Origin: an uncultured Verrucomicrobiota bacterium
GTDB lineage: Bacteria > Verrucomicrobiota > Verrucomicrobiia > Verrucomicrobiales > Verrucomicrobiaceae
NCBI GenBank assembly: GCA_903848465.1
Contig: CAINGK010000153.1
Span: 57,162-121,161 of the forward strand
Direction: 5' to 3'
Length of the DNA: 64,000 nt
Shown piece after piece: positions 32,965 to 41,212 of the stretch (its first letter is position 1; every line of letters starts with the position of its first letter). A program made the position numbers and the translations under genes. The notes under the pieces are model-generated. The model saw nothing but the letters and a program-made list of their open reading frames with translations. It was not told where the DNA came from and ran no database searches.

Positions 32965-34749
32965 ATGATGGACGCCCTTGACCGCGCCATCGCCAACACG
33001 CAGGCGCATCTCAATGCCCTGCGCAGCGCGAGCGGCCACTGGGAAGGGCATCTTTCCAGCAGTGCGCTCTCCACCGCGACGGCCATCGTCGCGCTGGCAC
33101 TAGTGGATCGTGTAAAGCATGCGGAGCATATCGCCGCAGGCGCGCGGTGGTTGTGTGAACATCAGAACACCGACGGTGGCTGGGGCGATACGACGCTGAG
33201 CAAAAGCAATCTTTCGACGACCCTGCTCTGCTGGAGCGCGCTGCATCTCGTGGCGCAGCCCAATACGCCCGCCGTTGAATCTGCCAATGGGTGGATCACC
33301 GCCCAGGTCGGCTCTCTGGCACCGGCGGCCATCGCCAAGGCGGTGGTGACCCGCTACGGCAAGGACAAGACTTTCTCCGTGCCCATCCTCATGCTCTGCG
33401 CGCTGTGCGGGACCTTGGGTGAGAAGCCGTGGAAGCATGTCATTGCGCTGCCCTTTGAGCTCGCCGCACTGCCGCGCACCTGGTTTGGTGCTGTGGGGCT
33501 GCCGGTTGTCAGCTACGCTCTGCCAGCGCTCATTGCCATCGGTTACACGCGCTTCAAAAATGCTCCGCCAGCGTGGTGGAATCCGCTGCGCTGGCTGCGT
33601 ACGCTCACCTGGCCGCGTATTCGGCCAATGCTCCAGGCGCTGCAGCCCAGCAGCGGCGGCTACCTGGAGGCCACGCCGCTGACGAGCTTTGTCACCATGG
33701 CGCTCGCGGGTGGCGGTCAGCTTGATCATCCCTGCCTGCCGCTGGCGGTTGATTTCCTCGTGAACTCCAAGCGTGAGGATGGAAGCTGGCCCATTGATAC
33801 GAATCTTGCGACCTGGGGCACGACGCTTTCTGTGCGTAGTTTGGACGCGCTGCCGGACGGGCTACTGCGAAGCCGCGAAGCGAACCCCGCACAACAAACT
33901 TGGCTGCTGGCGCAGCAGTACCGCGAAGTTCACCCCTTCACCAATGCCCCGCCCGGTGGTTGGGCGTGGACGAATCTGCCCGGCGGCGTGCCGGATGCAG
34001 ATGACACTTCGAGCGCGCTCATCGCCCTCAAAAAAATGGGCCACCGCTGCGATGCCGCCATTCACCAGGGCATCACCTGGCTGCTCGACCTGCAAAATCG
34101 CGACGGGGGCATCCCCACCTTCTGCCGCGGCTGGGGCACGCTACCATTTGACCGTAGCACGCCGGAAATCACAGCGCATGCGTTGTGCGCCTGGTGGGTA
34201 TGGCATGATGAACTGCCGCCAGTGCTGCAAAAGCGCATCGTCAAATCCACCCAACATGCGTTCTTCTATCTGGAGCGCGTGCAATTGCCGGACGGCTCCT
34301 GGATTCCGCTGTGGTTTGGCAATGAGCACACGCCGGATGAAAACAATCCCGTCTATGGCACGGCGCAGGTCGTCAATCATCTCAGCGGCAGCGAGCAGTT
34401 GGCCGTGCTGTTTCATGCGATGATCCTGACGGGTCGTGAATACCTATACAGCGCCCAAAAACCCGACGGCTCCTTCGGCGGCGACGCCAACGCACCTGCC
34501 AGCATCGAAGAGACGGCGGTCTCTTTGCACGCGCTTGGCAGTGTGGAGCGCGAGAAGGTGCTGTCCGCCGTGCAGTGGCTGCTCACAGCTACCGCTGACG
34601 GCACCCGCTTCCCAACGGCTCCCATCGGACTCTATTTTGCCCGGCTATGGTATCACGAGCAGCTTTACCCCGTCATTTGGACTTTGGGCGCTCTGCGGGC
34701 CGCACAGCAGGTTCTTGTCTCGTCCACCGGCCGATCTGCGACTGTCTAA
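32965..34749 (+). CDS. Squalene-hopene-cyclase-like terpenoid cyclase
   Basis: A 594-residue protein, slightly shorter than usual squalene-hopene cyclases (about 630-720). It has five or more QW repeats: WLCEHQNTDGGWG, FLVNSKREDGSWP, WLLDLQNRDGGIPTF, YLERVQLPDGSWIPLW and YLYSAQKPDGSFGG. The class II acid motif DADD is at residues 344-347 (PDADDTSSALIAL), matching DxDD of squalene-hopene cyclases rather than oxidosqualene cyclases. It would protonate and cyclise an isoprenoid at the membrane. No hpn or squalene synthesis gene is near, so substrate and product are open. Confidence 0.83.
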   Translation: MMDALDRAIANTQAHLNALRSASGHWEGHLSSSALSTATAIVALALVDRVKHAEHIAAGARWLCEHQNTDGGWGDTTLSKSNLSTTLLCWSALHLVAQPNTPAVESANGWITAQVGSLAPAAIAKAVVTRYGKDKTFSVPILMLCALCGTLGEKPWKHVIALPFELAALPRTWFGAVGLPVVSYALPALIAIGYTRFKNAPPAWWNPLRWLRTLTWPRIRPMLQALQPSSGGYLEATPLTSFVTMALAGGGQLDHPCLPLAVDFLVNSKREDGSWPIDTNLATWGTTLSVRSLDALPDGLLRSREANPAQQTWLLAQQYREVHPFTNAPPGGWAWTNLPGGVPDADDTSSALIALKKMGHRCDAAIHQGITWLLDLQNRDGGIPTFCRGWGTLPFDRSTPEITAHALCAWWVWHDELPPVLQKRIVKSTQHAFFYLERVQLPDGSWIPLWFGNEHTPDENNPVYGTAQVVNHLSGSEQLAVLFHAMILTGREYLYSAQKPDGSFGGDANAPASIEETAVSLHALGSVEREKVLSAVQWLLTATADGTRFPTAPIGLYFARLWYHEQLYPVIWTLGALRAAQQVLVSSTGRSATV

Positions 34750-34761
34750 ATGTGAGAAGCA

Positions 34762-34789
34762 TTGACAACAGTGGCGCTGCTCCTAGAAT
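34762..34789 (+). promoter_or_regulatory. Sigma-70-type promoter of the PUR-like gene
   Basis: TTGACA at 34762-34767 and TAGAAT at 34784-34789, 16 bases apart, lie 52 bases before the ATG. This is a near-consensus housekeeping promoter. Confidence 0.7.
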
Positions 34790-34840
34790 CGGCCTCGAAT
34801 TCACCCCGAACAGAATCGTCAATCAGTGGAGGTTACCGGC

Positions 34841-35083
34841 ATGAGGAACACAGAATTTGAAGACGAACGGCGTCCGCCTAATCCGCCGCTGCATTCCGAA
34901 AAAATCATCACGGATCGGAAGATCTTTTTCCTCGATCTCAAGGAGAACGAGCGCGGCAAATTCATCAAGATCACCGAGGACGTGCGTGGCCGCCGTGACA
35001 CGATCATTCTGCCCATCGACGCCGCGCAGGAATTCCTGGACGCCATGATGCGTACGGTGGACGCAGCGGGTGTGGACGAGTGA
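34841..35083 (+). CDS. PUR-alpha-like nucleic-acid-binding protein (DUF3276-like)
   Basis: An 80-residue protein. HSEKIITDRKIFFLDLKENERGKFIKITEDVRGRRDTIILPID is a PUR repeat (beta-beta-beta-beta-alpha), with the helix AAQEFLDAMMRTVDAAG. Bacterial single-repeat PUR proteins dimerise and bind single-stranded DNA or RNA. The start is decided by a consensus GGAGG at 34828-34832, 8 bases before ATG 34841; an in-frame GTG at 34826 lies within that site. A consensus promoter precedes it. Confidence 0.85.
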   Translation: MRNTEFEDERRPPNPPLHSEKIITDRKIFFLDLKENERGKFIKITEDVRGRRDTIILPIDAAQEFLDAMMRTVDAAGVDE

Positions 35084-35089
35084 GTGCGG

Positions 35090-36016
35090 CTACACAAACC
35101 GGATCACATGCTTCTGCCCGTGCTCTTCATGCGCAGGATTGAGCGCCCGCAGTTCGAACTCGGCACGGTCTGAATTGATGCGGACGATGACCCAGCCGTT
35201 GGGGCGCTTCTGATCGAAGACATAAGCGACGGGCGGGAGGTTGATGAGCGGGAGGCCGGTCTTCTCGTGTTTCGCTTTCATCCAGGTGTGGGTGTGGCCG
35301 TAAATGTAGCCTTGCACCTTGGGATAGGAGGCGAGAAGGTCGAAGAGGGCATCGCTGTCCTGGAGGCAGGTGCCTTTTTTCTTGTCGTCCATGCTGGACT
35401 GGATGGGATTGTGGTGCGCCACGATGAAGGTGGGCTTGTTGGGCGCATTGCGCAGTTCGCGCTCAATCCACACGAGCTGGGACTCGCCCAGCATGCCGGG
35501 GGTTTTGTTGACGAGGTCGAGGGAGTCGAGCAGGATCCAGTTTACCTGCGCGCTGGTGACCGTGGCGACGTGCTTGTCCGGCACGTTCATGGGGCGCTCG
35601 GCGTTGGGCGGCGGCGGGCCGATGATGACGTTGAGGAAATTGTTGCGGTGATCGTGGTTGCCGAGCGTGCAGTGGATCTGAATGGACTGCTCGCGCAGGG
35701 CCTGGATGCAGTGCGTGAAGGCGACGTAGTCCTCTGCTTTGCCATCGAGGAAGGCGCAGTCACCGTTGACGATGAGGCCAAAGGGCTTCTGGCCGATTTT
35801 GAGCACCTGATTGGCGCAGCGGCGCAGGTTTTCCGCCATGCAAACGCCGCGTGCGTTGAGGGCCTCGTCCGCAGCGATGTGGGGATCGGAAAATAGCACC
35901 CAGATCTGCTCAGGAATCTCCAGCGCAGGCAACTGTGTGGCTAGGGAACCCAGGGCGGCGGCGGTGCCGTGCTGCAAAAAGCTGCGGCGGGAGAGAGGGG
36001 GCAGGGTGATGGGCAT
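35090..36016 (-). CDS. Tat-exported calcineurin-like metallophosphoesterase
   Basis: A 308-residue protein with a Tat signal (LSRRSFLQHGTAAALGSLATQ). The five metallophosphoesterase motifs are present: FSDPHIAADE, VNGDCAFLD, LGNHDHRNNF, VAHHNPIQS and YGHTHTWM. The family uses two metal ions to hydrolyse phosphoesters; this exported type is close to the 3',5'-cAMP phosphodiesterase-like group but the substrate is unknown. It faces the PUR gene convergently, with only 6 bases between stop codons. Confidence 0.87.
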   Translation of the reverse strand: MPITLPPLSRRSFLQHGTAAALGSLATQLPALEIPEQIWVLFSDPHIAADEALNARGVCMAENLRRCANQVLKIGQKPFGLIVNGDCAFLDGKAEDYVAFTHCIQALREQSIQIHCTLGNHDHRNNFLNVIIGPPPPNAERPMNVPDKHVATVTSAQVNWILLDSLDLVNKTPGMLGESQLVWIERELRNAPNKPTFIVAHHNPIQSSMDDKKKGTCLQDSDALFDLLASYPKVQGYIYGHTHTWMKAKHEKTGLPLINLPPVAYVFDQKRPNGWVIVRINSDRAEFELRALNPAHEEHGQKHVIRFV

Positions 36017-36070
36017 GGGAGAATGAAACGGTGATCAATGGCCGGATCGTGCGGGCGGGAAAGGCAAACT

Positions 36071-36694
36071 TCAGGTGCCAAAGTAGCGGTCGCCCGCATC
36101 GCCAAGGCCGGGGACGATGTAGCATTTGTCATTGAGGCCGTCATCAATAGCGGCGGTGACGATGGCCACATCGGGGTGGGCGAGTTTCATGGCGGCAAGT
36201 CCTTCCGGGCAGCTCACCACGCAGATCATCGTGATGCGCATGGCCCCGGCTTCTTTAAGCTGGCGTGCAGCCTCGCAGGCACTGCCGCCGGTGGCGAGCA
36301 TGGGGTCCAAGATGAAGACATCTGCGGCAGAAAGATTTGCTGGCAGGTTCGCATAGTAGGCATGCGGCAGGGCGGTCTCTTCGTTGCGTTTGATGCCCAC
36401 ATGGGCGACGACGGCCTCCGGCACGAGTGGTAGAATGCCATCCAGCAAACCCAGGCCAGCGCGCAGGATGGGCACGCAGACGAGCGGGCGTGCGAGCTGT
36501 GCGCCAAGGGTTTGTTTGAGAGGTGTTTGCACGCTGATCTCCTGAACAGGGAGGTCACGGGTGGCTTCCAGAAACAGCAGGCGCGCGAGGTGGTTCAAAT
36601 GCCGCCGAAACTCATGGGCAGGTGTGCTGACGGCACGGATGGCGGAGAGATGGCACTGCGCCAAGGGATGCTGAACGACGACAACGGGCTGCAT
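36071..36694 (-). CDS. upp: Uracil phosphoribosyltransferase
   Basis: From ATG 36694 the protein has 207 residues, the normal size for Upp. It starts MQPVVVVQHPLAQCHLSAIR, aligning with the family N-terminus. The PRPP loop is VFILDPMLATGGSACEAA, the uracil-binding end GDAGDRYFGT, and ILRAGLGLLDGI is conserved. It makes UMP from uracil and PRPP in pyrimidine salvage. Upstream in-frame ATG 36757 would add 21 residues; no clear ribosome-binding site favours either start. The upstream extension overlaps nothing essential. Confidence 0.92.
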   Translation of the reverse strand: MQPVVVVQHPLAQCHLSAIRAVSTPAHEFRRHLNHLARLLFLEATRDLPVQEISVQTPLKQTLGAQLARPLVCVPILRAGLGLLDGILPLVPEAVVAHVGIKRNEETALPHAYYANLPANLSAADVFILDPMLATGGSACEAARQLKEAGAMRITMICVVSCPEGLAAMKLAHPDVAIVTAAIDDGLNDKCYIVPGLGDAGDRYFGT

Positions 36695-36771
36695 GCGGCG
36701 CAATCTGCCGCGTTTGTCCGCACTGGCAAAGTTTTCCACCACGGGGTTGACGGTCATGATACCATGCAGGC

Positions 36772-37194
36772 ATGAAAAAACGACTCTGCCTGCTGGCGCT
36801 GCCCGCGCTGTTGCTGGGTGCCTGCAACACCGCACCGAGGGGGGACAGTTCGAGCTATTACTACCCTTCTAACTCACCCGGCAGGACCACTCCGAGCATC
36901 CCCCCAAGCATCGCCAGCATGGCGGGTAGCAGCGGTACCCGCGTGCCGCGCGGTGGCTATGCCCCCGGTTCGGGGCCGACGGCGATGCCGCAGGGGAACC
37001 AGTTCATGTACCAGCAGAACGTGTCCGGTCCTTTCGGCGGCAGCAGCTCGACCGGCGTCATCCAATCCTCTGGCGGAGTGCAGAGCTATCAGACCATCGG
37101 CAACATGCCGGTCTATCCTGGCATGGTGGGCCCGTCCTCGCCGCCGGTTTATGTGCCGGGTTTCCGTGGTGCGCCCGGGTACTACATGAAATAG
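36772..37194 (+). CDS. Small Gly/Ser/Pro-rich lipoprotein
   Basis: A 140-residue protein with a clear lipobox (LPALLLGACNTAP; Cys18). The rest is low complexity, rich in Gly, Ser, Pro, Tyr (SSYYYPSNSPG, SIASMAGSSGT, GPSSPPVYVPGFRGAPGYYMK), probably disordered. It is divergent from upp. Possibly a surface or spore-coat-like lipoprotein; I do not recognise it. Confidence 0.65.
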   Translation: MKKRLCLLALPALLLGACNTAPRGDSSSYYYPSNSPGRTTPSIPPSIASMAGSSGTRVPRGGYAPGSGPTAMPQGNQFMYQQNVSGPFGGSSSTGVIQSSGGVQSYQTIGNMPVYPGMVGPSSPPVYVPGFRGAPGYYMK

Positions 37195-37218
37195 AACACT
37201 GGCGGGCGGGGGTCTGGT

Positions 37219-37875
37219 TTAGGATTGACCATCCTTCTCCGCCTGCGCCTTTTTCGCCTCGGCGCGGTGCTTGAGCACTTCAAAAACGATGGGCAGCATG
37301 GAAACGACGATGATGAGAACGAAGACCAGCTTGAGGTTGTTTTTGATGATCGGGATGCTGCCGAGGAAGTAGCCCGCGATGCTGAAGCTCAGCACCCAGA
37401 CCAAACCGCCGCCGAGGCTGTAGCAGAGGAAGCGGCGGTAGTCCATGCGGCCAAAGCCAGCGGTGAAGGGGGCAAAGGTGCGCACGATGGGCACGAAGCG
37501 GGCAAGGATGATGGCTTTGCCACCATGCTTGACGAAGAAGGCCTCGGTCTTGGCGAGGTAGTCGCGCTTGAACCAGCGCTGGTTGACGATCCAGCCGCCC
37601 GCTTTGCGGCCGATCCAGTAGTTGAGGTTGTCACCGATGATGGCGGCGCACATGAGCAGAGGAATGATAAGCTCAATGCGGATGAGGCCCTGCGCGGACA
37701 AGGCACCCACGGCAAACAGCAGTGAATCGCCCGGCAGAAACGGCATCACCACCAGGCCGGTCTCGCAGAAGACAATCGCGAACAGCAAGCCGTAGATCAA
37801 CGCGCCATGATCCTGCGCAAAGGTTTGCAGGTGTTTGTCGATGTGCAGGGCGAAATCGAGAATATTGGAGATCAT
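37219..37875 (-). CDS. DedA/SNARE-associated family membrane protein
   Basis: A protein of 218 residues from ATG 37875 (MISNILDFALHIDKHLQTF). It has the DedA pattern: VVMPFLPGDSLLFAVGAL, GDNLNYWIGRKAGG, RFVPIVRTFAPFTAG and WVLSFSIAGYFLG. These proteins are undecaprenyl-phosphate or phospholipid flippases of the inner membrane and need the conserved Arg and acidic residues seen here. It is a single gene after a strong terminator. Confidence 0.9.
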   Translation of the reverse strand: MISNILDFALHIDKHLQTFAQDHGALIYGLLFAIVFCETGLVVMPFLPGDSLLFAVGALSAQGLIRIELIIPLLMCAAIIGDNLNYWIGRKAGGWIVNQRWFKRDYLAKTEAFFVKHGGKAIILARFVPIVRTFAPFTAGFGRMDYRRFLCYSLGGGLVWVLSFSIAGYFLGSIPIIKNNLKLVFVLIIVVSMLPIVFEVLKHRAEAKKAQAEKDGQS

Positions 37876-37946
37876 GAGCGGGGAATCTCCGGCGTCAGAG
37901 CGGTGCGGCAAACGAAAACTCATGCCGATCTCGACAGGTTCACCAA

Positions 37947-37973
37947 AAAGCCGGGGCCTGCTGCCCCGGCTTT
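37947..37973 (-). terminator. Strong intrinsic terminator
   Basis: AAAGCCGGGGC (37947-37957) pairs perfectly with GCCCCGGCTTT (37963-37973) around CTGCT. On the minus strand the stem ends in a T5 run (37945-37949). It terminates the lipoprotein gene that stops at 38006, and separates it from dedA. Confidence 0.9.
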
Positions 37974-38005
37974 GCTGGATGGAATGCGTCGAAGCGGGCA
38001 GGGGC

Positions 38006-38791
38006 TTATTTCAGCTCTGCCTTGACCACTTTTTTGCCTTCGATCTTGAGACCCTCGACTTTGCTGAACTTCGCCGCTGTGTCAGCCATGCTCATGCCGC
38101 TGTCCGCCGATTCCATGATGCCGGTGAAGGCGTCGTTGTTGTCCAACAGCTTGTCGAACTGGATGTCCAGGTAGCTGATGGTTCCATCATTCAAATAGGT
38201 GGCGTCAGAACTGGCGATGCCGTTGGCTCCTTTCACTTCCACCGCTAGGTGCATGCCGGCAAACATGGGCTTCATCATGGCCATTTGCGATTTCATCATG
38301 GCGATGTCATCTGCGCTCCTCTTCGGCTTTGCGGCATCGCCGCCTTTCTTTTTGTCCGCCTCAGGGTTGGTGATGGTGAGGGAGGAGCCGCTCAGCGCGA
38401 AGGTCATCGGCTCTGCAGTGGAGGCAGGCTTGCCTTCCTGTTCGGGTTCAAACGGCACGTACTTCAGCTTCGCCAGATCAGCGACGGCGAAGATCACTTT
38501 GACGCCGCTCTTACCATCGGGAGTTTTCACTTCCTCGTAGGATTTGACCGTCACGCCCTCGCCGAGTTTCTTCGCGCGCTCTTCGGCTTTGGCCTTGTCC
38601 ATGGTGAGGCCCTTGAGCTGATCACCCTGAGCGCCGCCGACTTGCATCATCGCCGCAAGCTGCGCACCCATGAGCACACTCTCCTCAATGGTGGCCGTGC
38701 CGTCCTTGCTGACAATGACGGTGGATTTGATTTCAATGCAGGAGGTCAGCAAACAAGTGACCGCCAGGAGAATGAGGGAAGTGATTTTCAT
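38006..38791 (-). CDS. Lipoprotein of unknown function
   Basis: A protein of 261 residues from ATG 38791 (KITSLILLAVTCLLTSC; Cys18 lipidated). The mature part begins IEIKSTVIVSKDGTATIEESVLMG, a beta-sandwich-like start, followed by Met-rich helices (MMKSQMAMMKPMFAGM) and a C-terminal ISYLDIQFDKLLDN...KVVKAELK. The clustered Met residues around residues 168-180 might bind metal, which is a guess. Ends in a strong terminator. No family recognised. Confidence 0.65.
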   Translation of the reverse strand: MKITSLILLAVTCLLTSCIEIKSTVIVSKDGTATIEESVLMGAQLAAMMQVGGAQGDQLKGLTMDKAKAEERAKKLGEGVTVKSYEEVKTPDGKSGVKVIFAVADLAKLKYVPFEPEQEGKPASTAEPMTFALSGSSLTITNPEADKKKGGDAAKPKRSADDIAMMKSQMAMMKPMFAGMHLAVEVKGANGIASSDATYLNDGTISYLDIQFDKLLDNNDAFTGIMESADSGMSMADTAAKFSKVEGLKIEGKKVVKAELK

Positions 38792-38913
38792 GCAGAGCGC
38801 CAACTAGGCCTGCTGAATTTTCCTCCACAAGGGCAAAGAGTACGGTTTTTTACCACGACAAATCAGCGCGGATGCTGCTTGCTAAAAGGTTCTCATGCTG
38901 AAACAAATCAGGC

Positions 38914-39399
38914 ATGGAATCTCATGATGTGATCAGCAAGGCCGTGGAGAAGACCAGCTTCAAGGAAGTGGCGGCCCAGTTGGGCGTTTCACTCTCCCTG
39001 GCCTACAAATGGTCCCAGCCCGATGAGCAGCAGGGCAGCGGCACCTCCAATCCGCTCGACCGCGTGCGCCAGCTCTATGAGATCACGCAGGACCCGCAGC
39101 TCATCCAGTGGCTCTGCCACAAGGCGAACGGGGTCTTCGTGCAAAATCCCGCCGGCGGCGGGCCGCGTGGCATGGAGCTCATGCCCGCCACTCAGGAAAT
39201 TGTGCAGCAGTTTGCCGATCTGCTCACTGCCATCAGCCAGGCCGCCTCTGACAGTCGCATCAACACGAAAGAGGCGGAAGACATCCGCGTCGTGTGGGAT
39301 GAACTGAAACGGTTCACCGAGGGTTTCGTCCGCCTCTGCGAGAAGGGCGACTTTGCCCACCTTGCGGATGACATCAAAACCTACCGCGTTGCCAAATAA
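38914..39399 (+). CDS. CII-like DNA-binding regulator
   Basis: A 161-residue protein. The N-terminal helix-turn-helix is SFKEVAAQLGVSLSLAYKWSQP, followed by the segment SNPLDRVRQLYEITQDPQLIQWLCHKANG and a helical C-terminus. This is the pattern of the phage regulatory protein CII (PF06892-like) family, which occurs on many chromosomes without a phage nearby. I see no integrase or phage structural gene, so it is probably domesticated. A weak hairpin (39499-39527, AACCCCAA/TTGGGGTT) follows about 100 bases after its stop. Confidence 0.65.
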   Translation: MESHDVISKAVEKTSFKEVAAQLGVSLSLAYKWSQPDEQQGSGTSNPLDRVRQLYEITQDPQLIQWLCHKANGVFVQNPAGGGPRGMELMPATQEIVQQFADLLTAISQAASDSRINTKEAEDIRVVWDELKRFTEGFVRLCEKGDFAHLADDIKTYRVAK

Positions 39400-39705
39400 G
39401 GCATTCGGTGAAAAGCCCGTCAGCAGGGGTTCGCTGGTGTTGATGAATTATTTCGAAGTCGGAGAGGAGGGCTGACGCAACGAGTGCGGGATGCCACAAA
39501 CCCCAAAGCTGCAGCCGAATTGGGGTTCAGAGGGCATAAACCGTCACGTGCGACAGCATGAGGCAGGCCCATGGCTCTGTGAGAATTCCGGCGCGAACAG
39601 GCTGAGCGCTGGCGAGCGAAGTCTCAGTAATTTGTAAAATTAACTGGACTGATATGATAAAACTATGTTAATTGTTATTAACCATAGTTTAACACATTTA
39701 TCATT
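39400..39705. promoter_or_regulatory. Gap holding the promoter/operator of the carrier-protein cluster
   Basis: About 306 bases without a gene. A hairpin occurs at 39499-39527. The last 70 bases are markedly AT-rich. AAACTATGTTAA (39660-39671) and TTAACCATAGTTT (39678-39690) form an inverted repeat with one unpaired base around TTGTTA, 15 bases before the ACP start codon. That is a good operator candidate. No clear Shine-Dalgarno lies before the ACP ATG. Confidence 0.45.
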
Positions 39706-39960
39706 ATGAGCGAGAACGAACGCAATACCCTTGTGCCAGACATTCGTGAGGTTCTTACCCTGCATGGCCGGTTCCCCGTGGAAAACCTCAGTGAGGGGGA
39801 TGATCTCTACAATGCTGGCCTGACGTCTCTGGCGACGGTGGCGGTGATGTTGGCGCTGGAAGACAAGTTCAATGTCGAATTTCCCGACAGTCTGATTGGC
39901 CGCCGCACCTTCAAGAGCATCGATTCCATCGCGGAGGCGATCACGAAACTCGCGGCCTAA
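39706..39960 (+). CDS. Acyl/aminoacyl carrier protein
   Basis: An 84-residue acyl carrier protein. The phosphopantetheine site is DDLYNAGLTSLATVAVML with Ser41 in LTSL; the usual DSL is replaced by TSL, as in carrier proteins of specialised pathways. The helical bundle ends DSIAEAITKLAA. It is the first gene of a dense cluster with a dehydrogenase and an aa:CP ligase, so its load is probably an amino acid rather than a fatty acid. An operator-like inverted repeat precedes it. Confidence 0.9.
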   Translation: MSENERNTLVPDIREVLTLHGRFPVENLSEGDDLYNAGLTSLATVAVMLALEDKFNVEFPDSLIGRRTFKSIDSIAEAITKLAA

Positions 39961-40027
39961 ACCCGCTACCGATGTGTCGGATTTCGCAAGTTTGCACCCC
40001 ATTCACCCCCAACCTGAAGCCAATCCT

Positions 40028-41209
40028 GTGAGCACTCTTTGCAGCACCGAAGTCGATTTTGACGAACTTTTGAAGGAGGTGCATGCGTTGGGAAAATCCG
40101 TGCTCCGGGTTCATGCGGCGGATGTGGACAAAAAAGCGCGATTTCCGGTCGAGTCGATCAATGCCATGCGGGAGGCGCGGCTGCTGAGCGCGTATGTGCC
40201 TGAGGAGTTTGGCGGCATGGGTTTGAACCTGGTGCAGATCGCGAAAATCTGCGAGGCCCTGGGCCAGTACTGCGGCTCGTCGGCGATGATTTATGCGATG
40301 CATAAAATTCAAGTGGCGTGCGTGGTGCATCATGCCCAGCAGTCCGAATACTTCTGCGACTACTTGCGACTGCTGGTGGAGGAGCAGCGACTCATGGCCT
40401 CGGCGACGACGGAGATCGGCACGGGTGGCGACCTGCGTTCCAGCGTTTGCGCCGTGGAAGTCACGGGGGAGCAGTTTAAGCTCACCAAGAAGGCACCCGT
40501 CATTTCCTATGGTGAATATGCGGACGAGATTCTGGTGACCTGCCGCAGTGAGCCGAACGCACCGGCGAATGAGCAGGTACACGTCATGGTGCGGAAAGGT
40601 GAATACACGGCGGTGCCGCTTTCGACCTGGGATACGATGGGTTTCCGCGGCACCTGCAGTTCGGGCTTTGAGTTGACGGCGTCCGGGAATGCCGAGCAGA
40701 TCATTCCCGAGCCGTTCAATGAAATTCTTGGGCAGACGATGCATCCCTACTCGCACATCGTGTGGGGGGCGCTGTGGTCGGGGATCGCGATGGATGCGGT
40801 GAATCAGGCCCGTGCTTTCGTGCGTGCGGAAGCGCGTAAGACACCCGGCGAGACACCCATCTCGGCTATCCGTCTCGGCGAGGCCGATCAGGTGCTGCAG
40901 GTGATGCGGCACAATGTGGCGTCGATGGCTCGTGAATACGACGAACTGCGCAGCCGCGACTGCCCAGAGGTGTTTGAAGAGTTTGGCTTCTCCATCCGCA
41001 CGAACAATCTGAAGCTGTCTTCATCGCAGCAACTGGTGGACATCGTGGGCCGGGCCATGCTGATCTGTGGTATTTCGGGCTATCGCAACGATTCCAAATT
41101 CAGCATCGCCCGTCATCTGCGGGATGCGTATGGCGCGGCGCTGATGGTCAACAACGACCGCATTTTGAAACTGAATGCCACGATGCTGCTGGTTCACAAG
41201 GAAGGCTGA
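40028..41209 (+). CDS. Acyl-CoA dehydrogenase-like flavoprotein
   Basis: A 393-residue protein if started at GTG 40028, giving the normal ACAD length; GTG 39974 is also open, and the frame reaches into the ACP gene. The N-terminal helical part has PVESINAMREARLLSAYVPEEFGGMGLNLVQIAKICEALG, the FAD-binding middle has MASATTEIGTGGDLRSS and the WDTMGFRGTCSSGFEL loop. C-terminal helices include SQQLVDIVGRAMLICGISGYRN. Located between a carrier protein and an aa:CP ligase, it may oxidise an aminoacyl group held on the carrier protein, as ACAD homologues do with prolyl-carrier proteins; this role is inferred. Confidence 0.85.
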   Translation: MSTLCSTEVDFDELLKEVHALGKSVLRVHAADVDKKARFPVESINAMREARLLSAYVPEEFGGMGLNLVQIAKICEALGQYCGSSAMIYAMHKIQVACVVHHAQQSEYFCDYLRLLVEEQRLMASATTEIGTGGDLRSSVCAVEVTGEQFKLTKKAPVISYGEYADEILVTCRSEPNAPANEQVHVMVRKGEYTAVPLSTWDTMGFRGTCSSGFELTASGNAEQIIPEPFNEILGQTMHPYSHIVWGALWSGIAMDAVNQARAFVRAEARKTPGETPISAIRLGEADQVLQVMRHNVASMAREYDELRSRDCPEVFEEFGFSIRTNNLKLSSSQQLVDIVGRAMLICGISGYRNDSKFSIARHLRDAYGAALMVNNDRILKLNATMLLVHKEG

Positions 41210-41212
41210 TTT

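Noticed and set aside
38914..39399. A prophage marked by the CII-like regulator
   Set aside because: No integrase, capsid, lysis or attachment repeat is visible within 10 kb either side.
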